DNA of 64,000 bases from Rhizobium sp. CB3090 (GTDB lineage Bacteria > Pseudomonadota > Alphaproteobacteria > Rhizobiales > Rhizobiaceae). The notes beneath the pieces are model-generated. The model was not told the DNA's origin and did not search any database. It saw only the letters and a program-made list of their open reading frames with translations. The stretch lies in contig NZ_CP121665.1 of NCBI RefSeq assembly GCF_029714285.1, positions 177,479-241,478 of the forward strand. The letters run 5' to 3'. The position numbers and the translations under genes are program-made. Shown here in pieces: positions 56,872 to 64,000 of this stretch (positions are counted from its first letter, which is position 1; each line of letters starts with the position of its first letter).

Positions 56872-57507
56872 TCAGGCGTGCTGCGACAACAGCTGAGCAA
56901 TCCAAGGGTGCTCGGCGCAATCGGAAACATCTTGATACAGGACCCCTTCCCAGCCGAACGCATTGACAGCTTCTACGACTGCCTCAGAGTCATCGAAGAA
57001 AAGTGGCGGCTCAGATTGGGCGCCAAGAATGTCCGAGGCGCGTTCAAAAAATCCGCGACCCGGCTTTAGCTCGCCAAACCTTGCAGCATGAAACATATCA
57101 TCGAATAGGTTTTCAAAGCCGTGGCGATTCCAAAGATGGAAGGCACGCATGTGCTCCTGATTGGTGGCGACATATAGCCGAACCTGCCCTGTTCGCCGAA
57201 TTTGGCGGACAAGCTCCAACAATTGCATGTTGATGTGGCTGTCCCGATTAAGCCAATAACTGGCAACGACAAAGGGCGAGCCATGGAAGCCCAATTTCGG
57301 AAGGGTCTCTTCGAGAGCGGAAATCAGCGCCTTCCGACCCGTCAGAACTTCTTTTTCAAATACCTGCTTGATGAAGAACTCGGTGAACGCGGAGGAATCA
57401 ATCCCGAGGTCGGCCAGCAAATGTTCGTCCCAGCGCCTGCGGCGCTGCAACTGCCCTGTATAGCCATGGACAAGGACGCCATCGACATCAAAAAGCACTG
57501 ATCTCAA
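56872..57507 (-). CDS. HAD-superfamily hydrolase (Tni cargo)
   Basis: 211 residues. Motif I FDVDGVL (Asp7, Asp9), motif II YVATNQE, motif III Lys in FGELKPGRGFF and motif IV LFFDDSEAVV are all present, with a helical cap after motif I. This is the phosphatase branch (nucleotidase or phosphoglycolate-phosphatase-like); substrate unknown. Lies between the deaminase and Nudix genes, all leftward, suggesting one transcript. Not a usual Tni gene. Confidence 0.86.
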   Translation of the reverse strand: MRSVLFDVDGVLVHGYTGQLQRRRRWDEHLLADLGIDSSAFTEFFIKQVFEKEVLTGRKALISALEETLPKLGFHGSPFVVASYWLNRDSHINMQLLELVRQIRRTGQVRLYVATNQEHMRAFHLWNRHGFENLFDDMFHAARFGELKPGRGFFERASDILGAQSEPPLFFDDSEAVVEAVNAFGWEGVLYQDVSDCAEHPWIAQLLSQHA

Positions 57508-57599
57508 TACATCACCTTTTTTCTATCCAATCAGATCGAATGGGAATGGCCTGAAGTTCATCGCCGAAACGGCCGACGCACCACAAGGCCAAGAAGCGT

Positions 57600-58112
57600 C
57601 TAGTCTTGAGGTTTGAAATTGACGAGCAGCGATTTGAGCTCGACCTCGCGCACCCTCCGGGCCGCCTCGTCAGGGCTAACCCAATCGACCACACGCTGTC
57701 CCCGCTCTTTGAACTGGCTCCCGACCTCTTTGACCTCCACCTGAAACATCTCTACCACGCAGGGGACAACTTTGCCGCCCTCGAGCTCTTTCAGATAGGT
57801 GTAGCGCCCGATTGGTGTCTTTCTCACCTTGCCTCGAACCCCGGCCTCCTCCCATGCTTCCGTAGCGGCTGCTTCATGAGGCTCCTTGCCTTTTATCGGC
57901 CATCCTTTCGGGACGATCCATCGCCCGGTGTCGCGGGACGTGATCACCAGAATTTCGACTTCGCGGTCGCCATTCTTGCGGCGAAAGCAAATGGCGCCGT
58001 ACTGGTTGCGGAACGCGTTTGCAAACAGCGTCTCAGGTGTCTGCGCAAGCTGTTGCAGCAAATGCTTTGACGGAGGCTTTACGGGCTTACGGCTTTCCTT
58101 CTTTGGCTTCAT
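57600..58112 (-). CDS. Nudix hydrolase (Tni cargo)
   Basis: About 170 residues from the ATG at 58112 (a TTG at 58148 also opens the frame). The Nudix box is GKEPHEAAATEAWEEAGV, preceded by RWIVPKGWPIKG; this is the diphosphoinositol/mRNA-cap-like alphaproteobacterial type. The Arg that usually precedes the first Glu of REUxEE is Thr here, while the metal-binding EE pair is kept. Likely hydrolyses a nucleoside-diphosphate-linked compound. 92 bp separate it from the HAD gene. Confidence 0.85.
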   Translation of the reverse strand: MKPKKESRKPVKPPSKHLLQQLAQTPETLFANAFRNQYGAICFRRKNGDREVEILVITSRDTGRWIVPKGWPIKGKEPHEAAATEAWEEAGVRGKVRKTPIGRYTYLKELEGGKVVPCVVEMFQVEVKEVGSQFKERGQRVVDWVSPDEAARRVREVELKSLLVNFKPQD

Positions 58113-58214
58113 GAAGCGCAGATTGTCAGATTTCCGTTGTCGTCTCAATGATCGGCTGTAGGTTAGGCTCTGTTTTCAAACACTTACTCCTTTCGTATTC
58201 CGGCCGGCCACTGG

Positions 58215-58366
58215 ATGATCATGGTTGCCGATCCAATCCGTCGCTACGTGCTGTCGCCAGGTGGATCAAAGCAGAGAGCCCGGCAGGTGGTAGCCGGAAA
58301 TGGCATCCGCCATCGGTCAGGGCGCTGCAGGACGAAGCGCTTCGCTTTTGCCTGCCTCGCTGTTGA
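58215..58366 (+). pseudogene. Serine recombinase C-terminal remnant
   Basis: VADPI...SRWIKAESPAGGSRKWHPPS and VRALQDEALRFCL, in two frames, parallel the C-terminus of the recombinase at 55342-56259 (VRGGRKWQPSSVKALLDEAY). It lies on the plus strand and its last 50 bp overlap the 3' end of tniQ on the other strand. It may be the leftover of an earlier tniR at the normal position next to tniQ. Confidence 0.65.
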
Positions 58367-59450
58367 GGGCCTGGTTCATGAGACGGCCGAGCTTTCTATC
58401 ACGCAAGCGCCCCCTCGTCTCGGAAATCGCCTTCCAATCGTGGCTGGCCAAGATCTGTTCGGCCAAACGTTGATACTCCACGTCCGATCGAAGCTTGAGC
58501 TTCGGGGCAGTTTCCAGAATCTTATCGGCATCAAGCGTTTCGATGGCTTGCGGCAGTGGATTGCGCTTTCGGTCAGCAAATGCTTGCCTGAGGAAAGGGG
58601 GTGGCGGTCCCAACCATCGTCTTGCCTGCGCCAGATCAAGCAACTGCGCTGCGGCCACGAATGTGGCGGCGCGCCACGGTAGTGACAGGCCGGCGACCGG
58701 GTTGCCACGGGCGGTGAAAACGGGAAGACGCCCAAACGGCAGCTTCAGGTCAAGCCACGCGATGAACGGCTTTCCATTCGCCTGTGATCGCGACCACAAG
58801 GTTTCGATCACGGCTGTTATCTCGTTCAATGCGACGCTACCCTTCCTCCCTTCGATAGCGGCGTCCACAGCTGCCGTCAGCATGAGGAGGAAATCCAGAT
58901 CGGCCCCACCCTCGATCTTATTTTGCCCGCCCGATACCACGGTCGAGCAATCTCCGCAGACGAGCCTCGCCCCTTCCTCGCTACATTCGAAACGGAATCG
59001 GCCCCGCGCGAAACAGCGATCGCAGAAATCTTGCAGCAGTCGGCGATGCTTGCCGCAAGCCGCAGCCTCAACATGAGCCCATTCGCGACGAAGATAGTGA
59101 TCCCGGCCGGCCGACACATCCTCATCAAGGCAGTCGGAGCAAATGCCCCGCTGGCTGTGATCGGAAACATACCAGTCGATCGACCTTACCTGTCGGCTCA
59201 GCATCATTGCTTCGACATCGGCGATCTTTAATCTGGCGGTCCGCGCCCACAATCTGATGACCAGCGGATCCGGACGAAAATCGCACAATTCGAAACTGGC
59301 GAACATCGACGGCCGATCCCCATGCCCCAGCCAGAGCTCGATTTCGGCCGGCGTGCATCCATAGCGACAAGCCACTCTGGCCTGCCAGGACGAGATCAGC
59401 TCATCCGGATAAGGCCGCGGCGCGATCGGCAGGAGTGGGATCGACCTCAC
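58317..59450 (-). CDS. tniQ: TniQ target-selection protein
   Basis: 377 residues. The opening LPIAPRPYPDELISSWQARV with ELWLGHGDRP is the TniQ domain, followed by cysteine pairs in ICSDCLDEDV, FCDRC and LVCGDCST that fit a zinc ribbon. TniQ adapts the TniA/TniB transposition complex to its target. The GTG start overlaps the tniB stop (GTGA at 59447-59450), so translation is coupled. Its last codons run over a recombinase remnant on the opposite strand. Confidence 0.9.
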   Translation of the reverse strand: MRSIPLLPIAPRPYPDELISSWQARVACRYGCTPAEIELWLGHGDRPSMFASFELCDFRPDPLVIRLWARTARLKIADVEAMMLSRQVRSIDWYVSDHSQRGICSDCLDEDVSAGRDHYLRREWAHVEAAACGKHRRLLQDFCDRCFARGRFRFECSEEGARLVCGDCSTVVSGGQNKIEGGADLDFLLMLTAAVDAAIEGRKGSVALNEITAVIETLWSRSQANGKPFIAWLDLKLPFGRLPVFTARGNPVAGLSLPWRAATFVAAAQLLDLAQARRWLGPPPPFLRQAFADRKRNPLPQAIETLDADKILETAPKLKLRSDVEYQRLAEQILASHDWKAISETRGRLRDRKLGRLMNQALNSEAGKSEALRPAAP

Positions 59451-60370
59451 CGCGCCGATCGCCGATGAAGCGAACGTTCCGAATGCCGCGCCATGGAGAC
59501 GAGCGGCAACACAAGATCCTCACGGCTGAAGCTGTCTGCGGTGATACATTCACTGCCATTGTGGATGGCGTCAGTAGCGACGGTCTCCATCAGCCTGAAT
59601 ATGCGCACCGTCACGCCATCCGTGAGCTCCAGGACTCGCCGGCGAACTGCCGGAGATGTCACGGCCGATGGCTGGCGTAGCGGAAAAATGGATACCAGGC
59701 TTGAAAGAAGCTGCGTCAGGCGCTGATTGTTAGACCAACGCTCAAGATGAAATGCTTCAAACCGCTCGGCAAGCTGTGGGTCCGTCAGAAGAGCCTGCTG
59801 GGCAAGATCCGTGCCCGCGCAGATCAACGGAACCTTGAGATCATTGGCGAGAAAGCGGATTACGTTGAGAAAAATCCGCTGCTGGCGAAACGTGCCAGTC
59901 AGCATTGCGTGGATCTCGTCGATCACAAGCATTCGCACGCCCATCCTGCGCATCAGGCTACGACAGACCGACTTGAGGCGGAATGCTGCGTCACTGCTTG
60001 GCCCAGGTGCGCCGAGCGCATTTAAGAGCTCGCCGTACACATCCCGCTCCAACGGCTCCGCGGGCATCTGCATCGCCACGACCGGCATGACGGTTTCGCC
60101 GGTTCCCCTGTCGAAAATTGCGGGATGATTGCGAAGAAATTTGCGGATGATTTTTGTTTTTCCCATACCAGTGTCCCCATACAGGAGGAGGCAGGGCATA
60201 CGATCACGTGGAGGATAGGAAAGCAGATCCTCGAGCCGTATCAATGCCGAATTTGCCTGAGCCGTTTCGAGCCAGCGATCCGCCCGGATCCAGGCAATGC
60301 GCTCATTATCGCTCAATTCGGCATGGCTTCGGTAAGCCGGCAGAAGGTGGGCATAGTCGCTCAAGACCAT
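59447..60370 (-). CDS. tniB: TniB transposition ATPase
   Basis: 307 residues. AAA+ ATPase with Walker A LLYGDTGMGKTK at 65-72 and Walker B RMLVIDEIHAML, like TniB/TnsC. It bridges transposase and target, and regulates target immunity in related elements. It overlaps tniA by 10 bp and tniQ by 4 bp, so the three genes form one operon. Confidence 0.93.
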   Translation of the reverse strand: MVLSDYAHLLPAYRSHAELSDNERIAWIRADRWLETAQANSALIRLEDLLSYPPRDRMPCLLLYGDTGMGKTKIIRKFLRNHPAIFDRGTGETVMPVVAMQMPAEPLERDVYGELLNALGAPGPSSDAAFRLKSVCRSLMRRMGVRMLVIDEIHAMLTGTFRQQRIFLNVIRFLANDLKVPLICAGTDLAQQALLTDPQLAERFEAFHLERWSNNQRLTQLLSSLVSIFPLRQPSAVTSPAVRRRVLELTDGVTVRIFRLMETVATDAIHNGSECITADSFSREDLVLPLVSMARHSERSLHRRSAR

Positions 60371-62001
60371 TCCTCCACCGACAATGGCGATATGTCGATG
60401 CAGACATCGTCTTCGTCATTCGATTCCGGCAAATCGGTCGTTCGATCAAAAGCTGCCAACCCGCGCTCAGTCCGTTCGGTATGGCGGCGCATGGCTCTGG
60501 TCTGCTGCACAGCGCTCTCCATAAGCCTTCTCTGCTCTGCGATAGTTTGGAAAATTAGCTGTTCATCGACAGCGCTGGCTCCCCGTGCTCTCAGAGTGGC
60601 ACGCGCCAGACGATGTTCGCCGAGCGTAATCGCCGGCCGGTCCAGAGCCGCAAAACGTACCGGCCACATCGATCCGTCTCCTTGTTCCAAGTAAACACAG
60701 GAAAGATCGCGGGGATCATACTTGACCCGCAGTTGGCGGGATGATCGCCCTGCGAAAGGGCTTAGAACGTCATCCCAATAGCGAATTCCGAACAGGTGCA
60801 GGCCATCCCTGCGGATACAGCGCTCCTTGTAGGGCAGAAAATCGAGCAAAAATCGCTCCGGGTCATGGGGCAAGCGCACGGGCTGGGAACGGGCGGCCTT
60901 CGCATCGTCCCAGGCTGTTCGCGGAGGAAGCAGCAAGACACTGTGAACGTCGGCATGGTAGCGGCCGACGATCTGGAGGACCAACCATCTCTCCAATTCG
61001 TCTAGTGTCATTGCGGCGTGTTTCTGTGGATCGTAAGACCCTCGCTTGGCAATGTTGCTTGAAGTGGATCCCGGAAGCAGGTGCACGGCGCCCATCATGG
61101 TTCCGATCAGCCGTTCGATATGCCCACCGTAATGCGGCCGCGCGACAGGCCTATACATGAGCTCGATCCCGTGCTCAGCGGCGCCCCTGACGAGAGCCTT
61201 GCCATGGAATTCTGCTCCGTTGTCGAGATGAATGACGTCGGGCAATCCAAAAACCGGCCACACGACATCAACACCCATCGACTGCAGCCGAGGTGCTTTC
61301 GGCATCACTACGTTCTGGATTGCCAGCGCGACCGATGTCGATGAAGGGCGCTCCAGGCTGAGATAGAAGCCAGCCACCATTCGGCTGGCAATATCGATCG
61401 CCAGCGTCAGCCACGGCCGCTGTAGCGGCTTCCGGCTGACAGCATCTACGATGAACACATCCACCAGCGTGTGGTCGATCTGAACGATCTGAAGGGCGTA
61501 GTCGGCGTTATATTCTTGCACGACCGAGCCGAACTTTTGCTTGGCCGCCTTCGCGCCTTCCCTCCACTGCAGAAGTATCGCGGGATCGATGCAATCCACC
61601 CGCGCCCGAACGGCTGTCCACGATGGGGCGCGAACTCCGCGTTCATCGCAAACTTGCCGCACGCGATCGTGAAGCGCGGTAACCGTCGGCCGCTCACGTT
61701 TGCGGTAGGTATCGCGGATTGCCGCCTGAATGATCTCTTCGATGTCCGGCGACAACAGCGTTCTGCCCTTGGAAGGTCCCGATATAGCATCCAGCAACGA
61801 GCTCGTGACCGGCGATGCGCGATACTGGTTCAGCAGCTCGTAGAAACGCGTTTGCCCCAACTTCAGCTCTCGGCATGCCCTGCCCACATGCGCGGCAGAA
61901 AGGCGAGGCAAAAGAGCTAAGGGACGAATAACCTTCTCGCGCGACACAGCCCTCAGCCAGGCTGCCTCCTCGACGCTCAACTTGTCTGGCTTCCGGCTCA
62001 T
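60361..62001 (-). CDS. tniA: TniA DDE transposase
   Basis: 546 residues. The N-terminal half has DNA-binding helices; the Mu/retroviral-integrase-like core shows the DDE residues D176 (QIVQIDHTLV), D260 (VIHLDNGAEFH) and E296 (YGGHIERLIG), with a C-terminal beta barrel. It is intact. It is the first gene of the tni operon and lies about 130 bp from the right end of the element. Confidence 0.94.
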   Translation of the reverse strand: MSRKPDKLSVEEAAWLRAVSREKVIRPLALLPRLSAAHVGRACRELKLGQTRFYELLNQYRASPVTSSLLDAISGPSKGRTLLSPDIEEIIQAAIRDTYRKRERPTVTALHDRVRQVCDERGVRAPSWTAVRARVDCIDPAILLQWREGAKAAKQKFGSVVQEYNADYALQIVQIDHTLVDVFIVDAVSRKPLQRPWLTLAIDIASRMVAGFYLSLERPSSTSVALAIQNVVMPKAPRLQSMGVDVVWPVFGLPDVIHLDNGAEFHGKALVRGAAEHGIELMYRPVARPHYGGHIERLIGTMMGAVHLLPGSTSSNIAKRGSYDPQKHAAMTLDELERWLVLQIVGRYHADVHSVLLLPPRTAWDDAKAARSQPVRLPHDPERFLLDFLPYKERCIRRDGLHLFGIRYWDDVLSPFAGRSSRQLRVKYDPRDLSCVYLEQGDGSMWPVRFAALDRPAITLGEHRLARATLRARGASAVDEQLIFQTIAEQRRLMESAVQQTRAMRRHTERTERGLAAFDRTTDLPESNDEDDVCIDISPLSVEEWS

Positions 62002-62133
62002 CAGCGCTCACCTTACATCGAGCTGCAAATCAGGCTAAAATTCCGCCGAACCTACTCAAGTTCATTCAATTAGAATGAGCGATTATTGTTACGCGACAAA
62101 GACATGCGGTCCGCTCGTTTAAAAAGACGGACA
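62002..62133 (-). repeat. Tni right end and tniA leader
   Basis: 132 bp. Read inward from 62133: TGTCCGTCTTTTTAAACGAG, then a repeat at about 62050 (TAGGTTCGGCGGAATTTTAG, complement strand) like those of the left end. The tniA promoter must lie here, so transposase binding could repress its own gene. Confidence 0.65.
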
Positions 62134-62175
62134 CATCGAATCTGGGCCAATTCCCGCTCCACAAAGGCTTTCTCC

Positions 62176-62463
62176 ATGGAAGATCGCGTCCGCTTCGCCC
62201 TCGAAAAGCTGCTCAATGTCGCCCACGAAGATACCGGCCAGGGCCGCCGCGCCGCCAACTTCATTCTGGCCTGGTGGAATGCCGAGGTGCATGGCGGTTT
62301 CGACCTCACCGATCTTGCCGATCTCGATCCTGAAATCTGCGAGGACATGATCACCGTCTTCACCTTCATCGCCCGCGAGGAGACGCTGTCTTATCCCGAT
62401 GCCTACAAGCCGGAGATTGTTCAGATCATCCGCCGCTGGCGGCCGCATGTCGAGGTCGACTGA
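62176..62463 (+). CDS. Small conserved protein, resembles DUF7673
   Basis: 95 residues from the ATG at 62176 (frame opens at 62086 inside the Tni element). ALEKLLNVAHEDTGQGRRAA, FILAWWNAEVHGGFDLTDLA and MITVFTFIAREETLSYPDAY are conserved-looking. I recall a similar DUF7673 family but cannot confirm. Its stop overlaps the recombinase start (TGATG), so the two are coupled. The Tni element sits 38 bp upstream of its start, possibly separating it from its promoter. Confidence 0.7.
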   Translation: MEDRVRFALEKLLNVAHEDTGQGRRAANFILAWWNAEVHGGFDLTDLADLDPEICEDMITVFTFIAREETLSYPDAYKPEIVQIIRRWRPHVEVD

Positions 62464-63617
62464 TGGCCACCCCGCGGAAGTCTACTAGCCTGAGCAATGT
62501 CGAGCGGCGCGCCGTCGAGCTCGACACCATCGCAGCGGTGCTGCCGATGGAACGCCGCGACGAGCTCGCCGAACTCTTGACCGACCAGGATGTCGAGACG
62601 CTGCGCCATCTCGTCAACCAGGGCATGGGCGATAATACGCTGCGGGCCCTGACCTCTGATCTGGCTTACCTCGAAGCCTGGGGATTGGCCGCGACCGGAA
62701 AATCCCTGCCCTGGCCGGCGCCAGAAGCGCTGCTCCTGAAGTTCGTCGCCCATCACCTGTGGGATCCAGAAAAACGTGGGACCGACCCCGATCACGGCAT
62801 GCCGGCCGATATCGACGAGAACCTCCGGCGCCAGGGCCTTCTGAAAACCGTCGGCCCGCATGCGCCGGCCACCGTGCGTCGGCGGCTGGCGAACTGGTCG
62901 ACGCTGACGAAATGGCGCGGCCTCGACGGCGCCTTCGCCTCCCCTGCCCTCAAATCCGCTATCCGCCTGGCCGTGCGTGCCGTGCCCCGGAAGCGTCGCC
63001 GCAAGAGCGCGAAAGCGGTGACCGGCGATATTCTGGCGAGCCTGCTGGCGACCTGCGCAACCTACAGCCTACGCGATGTCAGGGACCGGGCAATTCTGAT
63101 GGTCGCCTTTGCCTCCGGCGGCCGGCGGCGCAGCGAAGTCGCAGGCCTTTGCCTGGAGCAACTGACCATGGAAGCTCCGATCGAAATCGAAGACGGTCCT
63201 CCCCTCCCCTCTTTGGCGATTCATCTGGGGCGCACCAAGACGTCTACCGGCGAGCAGGACGAGGTCGTCTATCTGACCGGCCGGCCCGTCGAGGCGTTGA
63301 ATGCCTGGCTGGCGGCCGCCAAGATCAACAAGGGTAGCGTGTTCCGGGGGATCGGAAGATGGGGAACGGTATCGAAGCGGGCACTGGATCCGCAGTCGGT
63401 CAATGCGATCCTCAAGCAACGGGCGGAGATGGCGGGTTTGGAGTCGGGGGAGTTCTCCGCACATGGGCTACGGTCGGGATATCTGACCGAGGCGGCCAAT
63501 CGCGGGATCCCTCTCCCAGAGGCTATGGAGCAGTCTCGTCATCGCTCGGTGCAACAAGCCTCAAGCTACTATAATGACGCCACACGGCGGAGCGGACGGG
63601 CAGCCAGAATATTGTGA
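62463..63617 (+). CDS. Tyrosine-type site-specific recombinase
   Basis: 384 residues. An N-terminal SAM-like DNA-binding domain (about 1-170) and a catalytic domain with the first Arg in FASGGRRRSEVAG, HGLRSGYLTEA (His-x-x-Arg) and the second His in EQSRHRSVQQAS, with the nucleophile Tyr in SSYYNDATR. Complete catalytic set, so probably active. It overlaps the small upstream gene by one base. Candidate target: the palindrome at 54897-54927, which would be close upstream before the Tni insertion. Role may be dimer resolution or element excision. Confidence 0.92.
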   Translation: MATPRKSTSLSNVERRAVELDTIAAVLPMERRDELAELLTDQDVETLRHLVNQGMGDNTLRALTSDLAYLEAWGLAATGKSLPWPAPEALLLKFVAHHLWDPEKRGTDPDHGMPADIDENLRRQGLLKTVGPHAPATVRRRLANWSTLTKWRGLDGAFASPALKSAIRLAVRAVPRKRRRKSAKAVTGDILASLLATCATYSLRDVRDRAILMVAFASGGRRRSEVAGLCLEQLTMEAPIEIEDGPPLPSLAIHLGRTKTSTGEQDEVVYLTGRPVEALNAWLAAAKINKGSVFRGIGRWGTVSKRALDPQSVNAILKQRAEMAGLESGEFSAHGLRSGYLTEAANRGIPLPEAMEQSRHRSVQQASSYYNDATRRSGRAARIL

Positions 63618-64000
63618 TGACGATCTCGGCAGATTGAAGGGGGAATGGTAAGGCAGTCCTGTAAAGGACGCTATTATCTGCTGATTCTCGTTGGTCGCGA
63701 CGCCGTTTGGCTGCTTGACGTGAAAGGCGATCACTTCCTCAACTCTGCCTCCGCCGATTTCCTCGGTTTTTTGCATAGGGCGCACGCCATGGCAATATCG
63801 CGGTTAGGCGGTGTAATTCCCTGATTTTTGGCCCTGTTTGTCGCGAAATCCTTGATTTCATAAAGCAAGCAAACCGATGTATTAACCACTCGTTAACCAA
63901 AAAACGCTTGCTCGACGCGCAGAATCGGAGCCTATTGCCATCGGCGAAAGTATTTCGATTTTTCGCTCCCAACCGCCACTGGCAAGAAATAGGTTACGAG
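63618..64000. other. Downstream flank with no gene seen
   Basis: About 380 bp at the window edge, AT-rich from 63830. It has TTAACCA twice (63882-63900) but no coding sequence or RNA gene was recognised. Confidence 0.4.

Larger units (their letters stand above)
54954..62133. mobile_element. Tn402/Tn5053-like Tni transposon
   Basis: 7,180 bp. Left end TGTCAGTCCTTGAGG at 54954; right end, read inward from 62133, TGTCCGTCTTTTTAAA. The first 28 bp match at 17 positions. A perfect 5-bp target duplication CATCG flanks both sides (54949-54953 and 62134-62138). Contents: serine recombinase, deaminase, HAD, Nudix, a recombinase remnant, tniQ, tniB, tniA. The family is known for inserting near res sites of other replicons; here it lies 26 bp from the palindrome at 54897. 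Confidence 0.88.

Noticed and set aside
58317..62001. CRISPR-associated transposon because of TniQ
   Set aside because: No cas gene or array in or near the element; the presence of TniA/TniB and a serine recombinase fits the Tn402/Tn5053 type.
63739..63972. Minus-strand open frame at the window end
   Set aside because: No domain, no ribosome site, basic shadow-like composition.

Overview
The window looks like an accessory replicon or genomic island (plasmid, chromid or integrated island) of a Rhizobiaceae-type alphaproteobacterium of the Rhizobium/Agrobacterium kind. This is an inference from gene content: HWE/HisKA_2 histidine kinases, an IalB-family protein, a pair of carboxymuconolactone-decarboxylase-like proteins of the Avi_7170/Avi_7169 type, IS66 and Tni elements, and high-GC coding. 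No rRNA, tRNA, replication origin or CRISPR array was seen.

Layout. 1-5.2 kb: small redox and detoxification genes (nitroreductase, CxxC alkylhydroperoxidase-like protein, azoreductase, DUF3788, quinone-reductase-like MDR, DUF4336, VOC protein). 5.2-14 kb: an IS6 remnant, then a leftward run of oxidative/electrophile-stress genes (two alpha/beta hydrolases, a frameshifted SDR, cytochrome P460, Ohr, an epoxide hydrolase) facing a 949-residue winged-helix/ATPase/repeat regulator. 14-19.9 kb: an HWE kinase, a divergent LysR/NmrA pair, and a graveyard of broken genes (AraC, APH-like kinase, LysR, xthA, LysR tail, TetR). 19.9-26.7 kb: a lysR-monooxygenase-ABC transporter operon facing two AhpD-like genes. 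26.8-28.5 kb: CDF metal efflux pump plus CsoR/RcnR/FrmR-type repressor. 28.5-34 kb: a mosaic of fragments (YqaA, a second copy of an autotransporter segment, a group II intron 3' end, IS66, tyrosine recombinase, LPD7-type mobilization gene) around an intact chemotaxis receptor. 34-37.9 kb: lspA, a broken kinase, PhzF, IalB. 37.9-46.5 kb: one giant autotransporter of about 2,870 residues with eight 68-residue repeats.

The right end, 47-64 kb, is a stack of mobile elements whose ends can be read directly. An IS66-family element is interrupted by a 5,030-bp Tn3-family transposon (48333-53362) with 37-bp inverted repeats and a TATAT target duplication; removing it restores the IS66 transposase frame. 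The Tn3 element carries a metallophosphoesterase gene that overlaps its resolvase gene. Next to it is a 7,180-bp Tn402/Tn5053-like Tni element (54954-62133) with a CATCG target duplication, TniA-TniB-TniQ, a serine recombinase, and a cargo of three nucleotide-type enzymes (deoxycytidylate-deaminase-like, HAD and Nudix). It has inserted between a perfect 12-7-12 palindrome and a two-gene operon encoding a small protein and a tyrosine recombinase. The palindrome has the shape of a tyrosine-recombinase core site.

The most interesting candidates are the Tni cargo trio, the palindrome/tyrosine recombinase pair, and the Tn3 passenger phosphoesterase. All functional statements come from reading motifs by eye; no database search was run.
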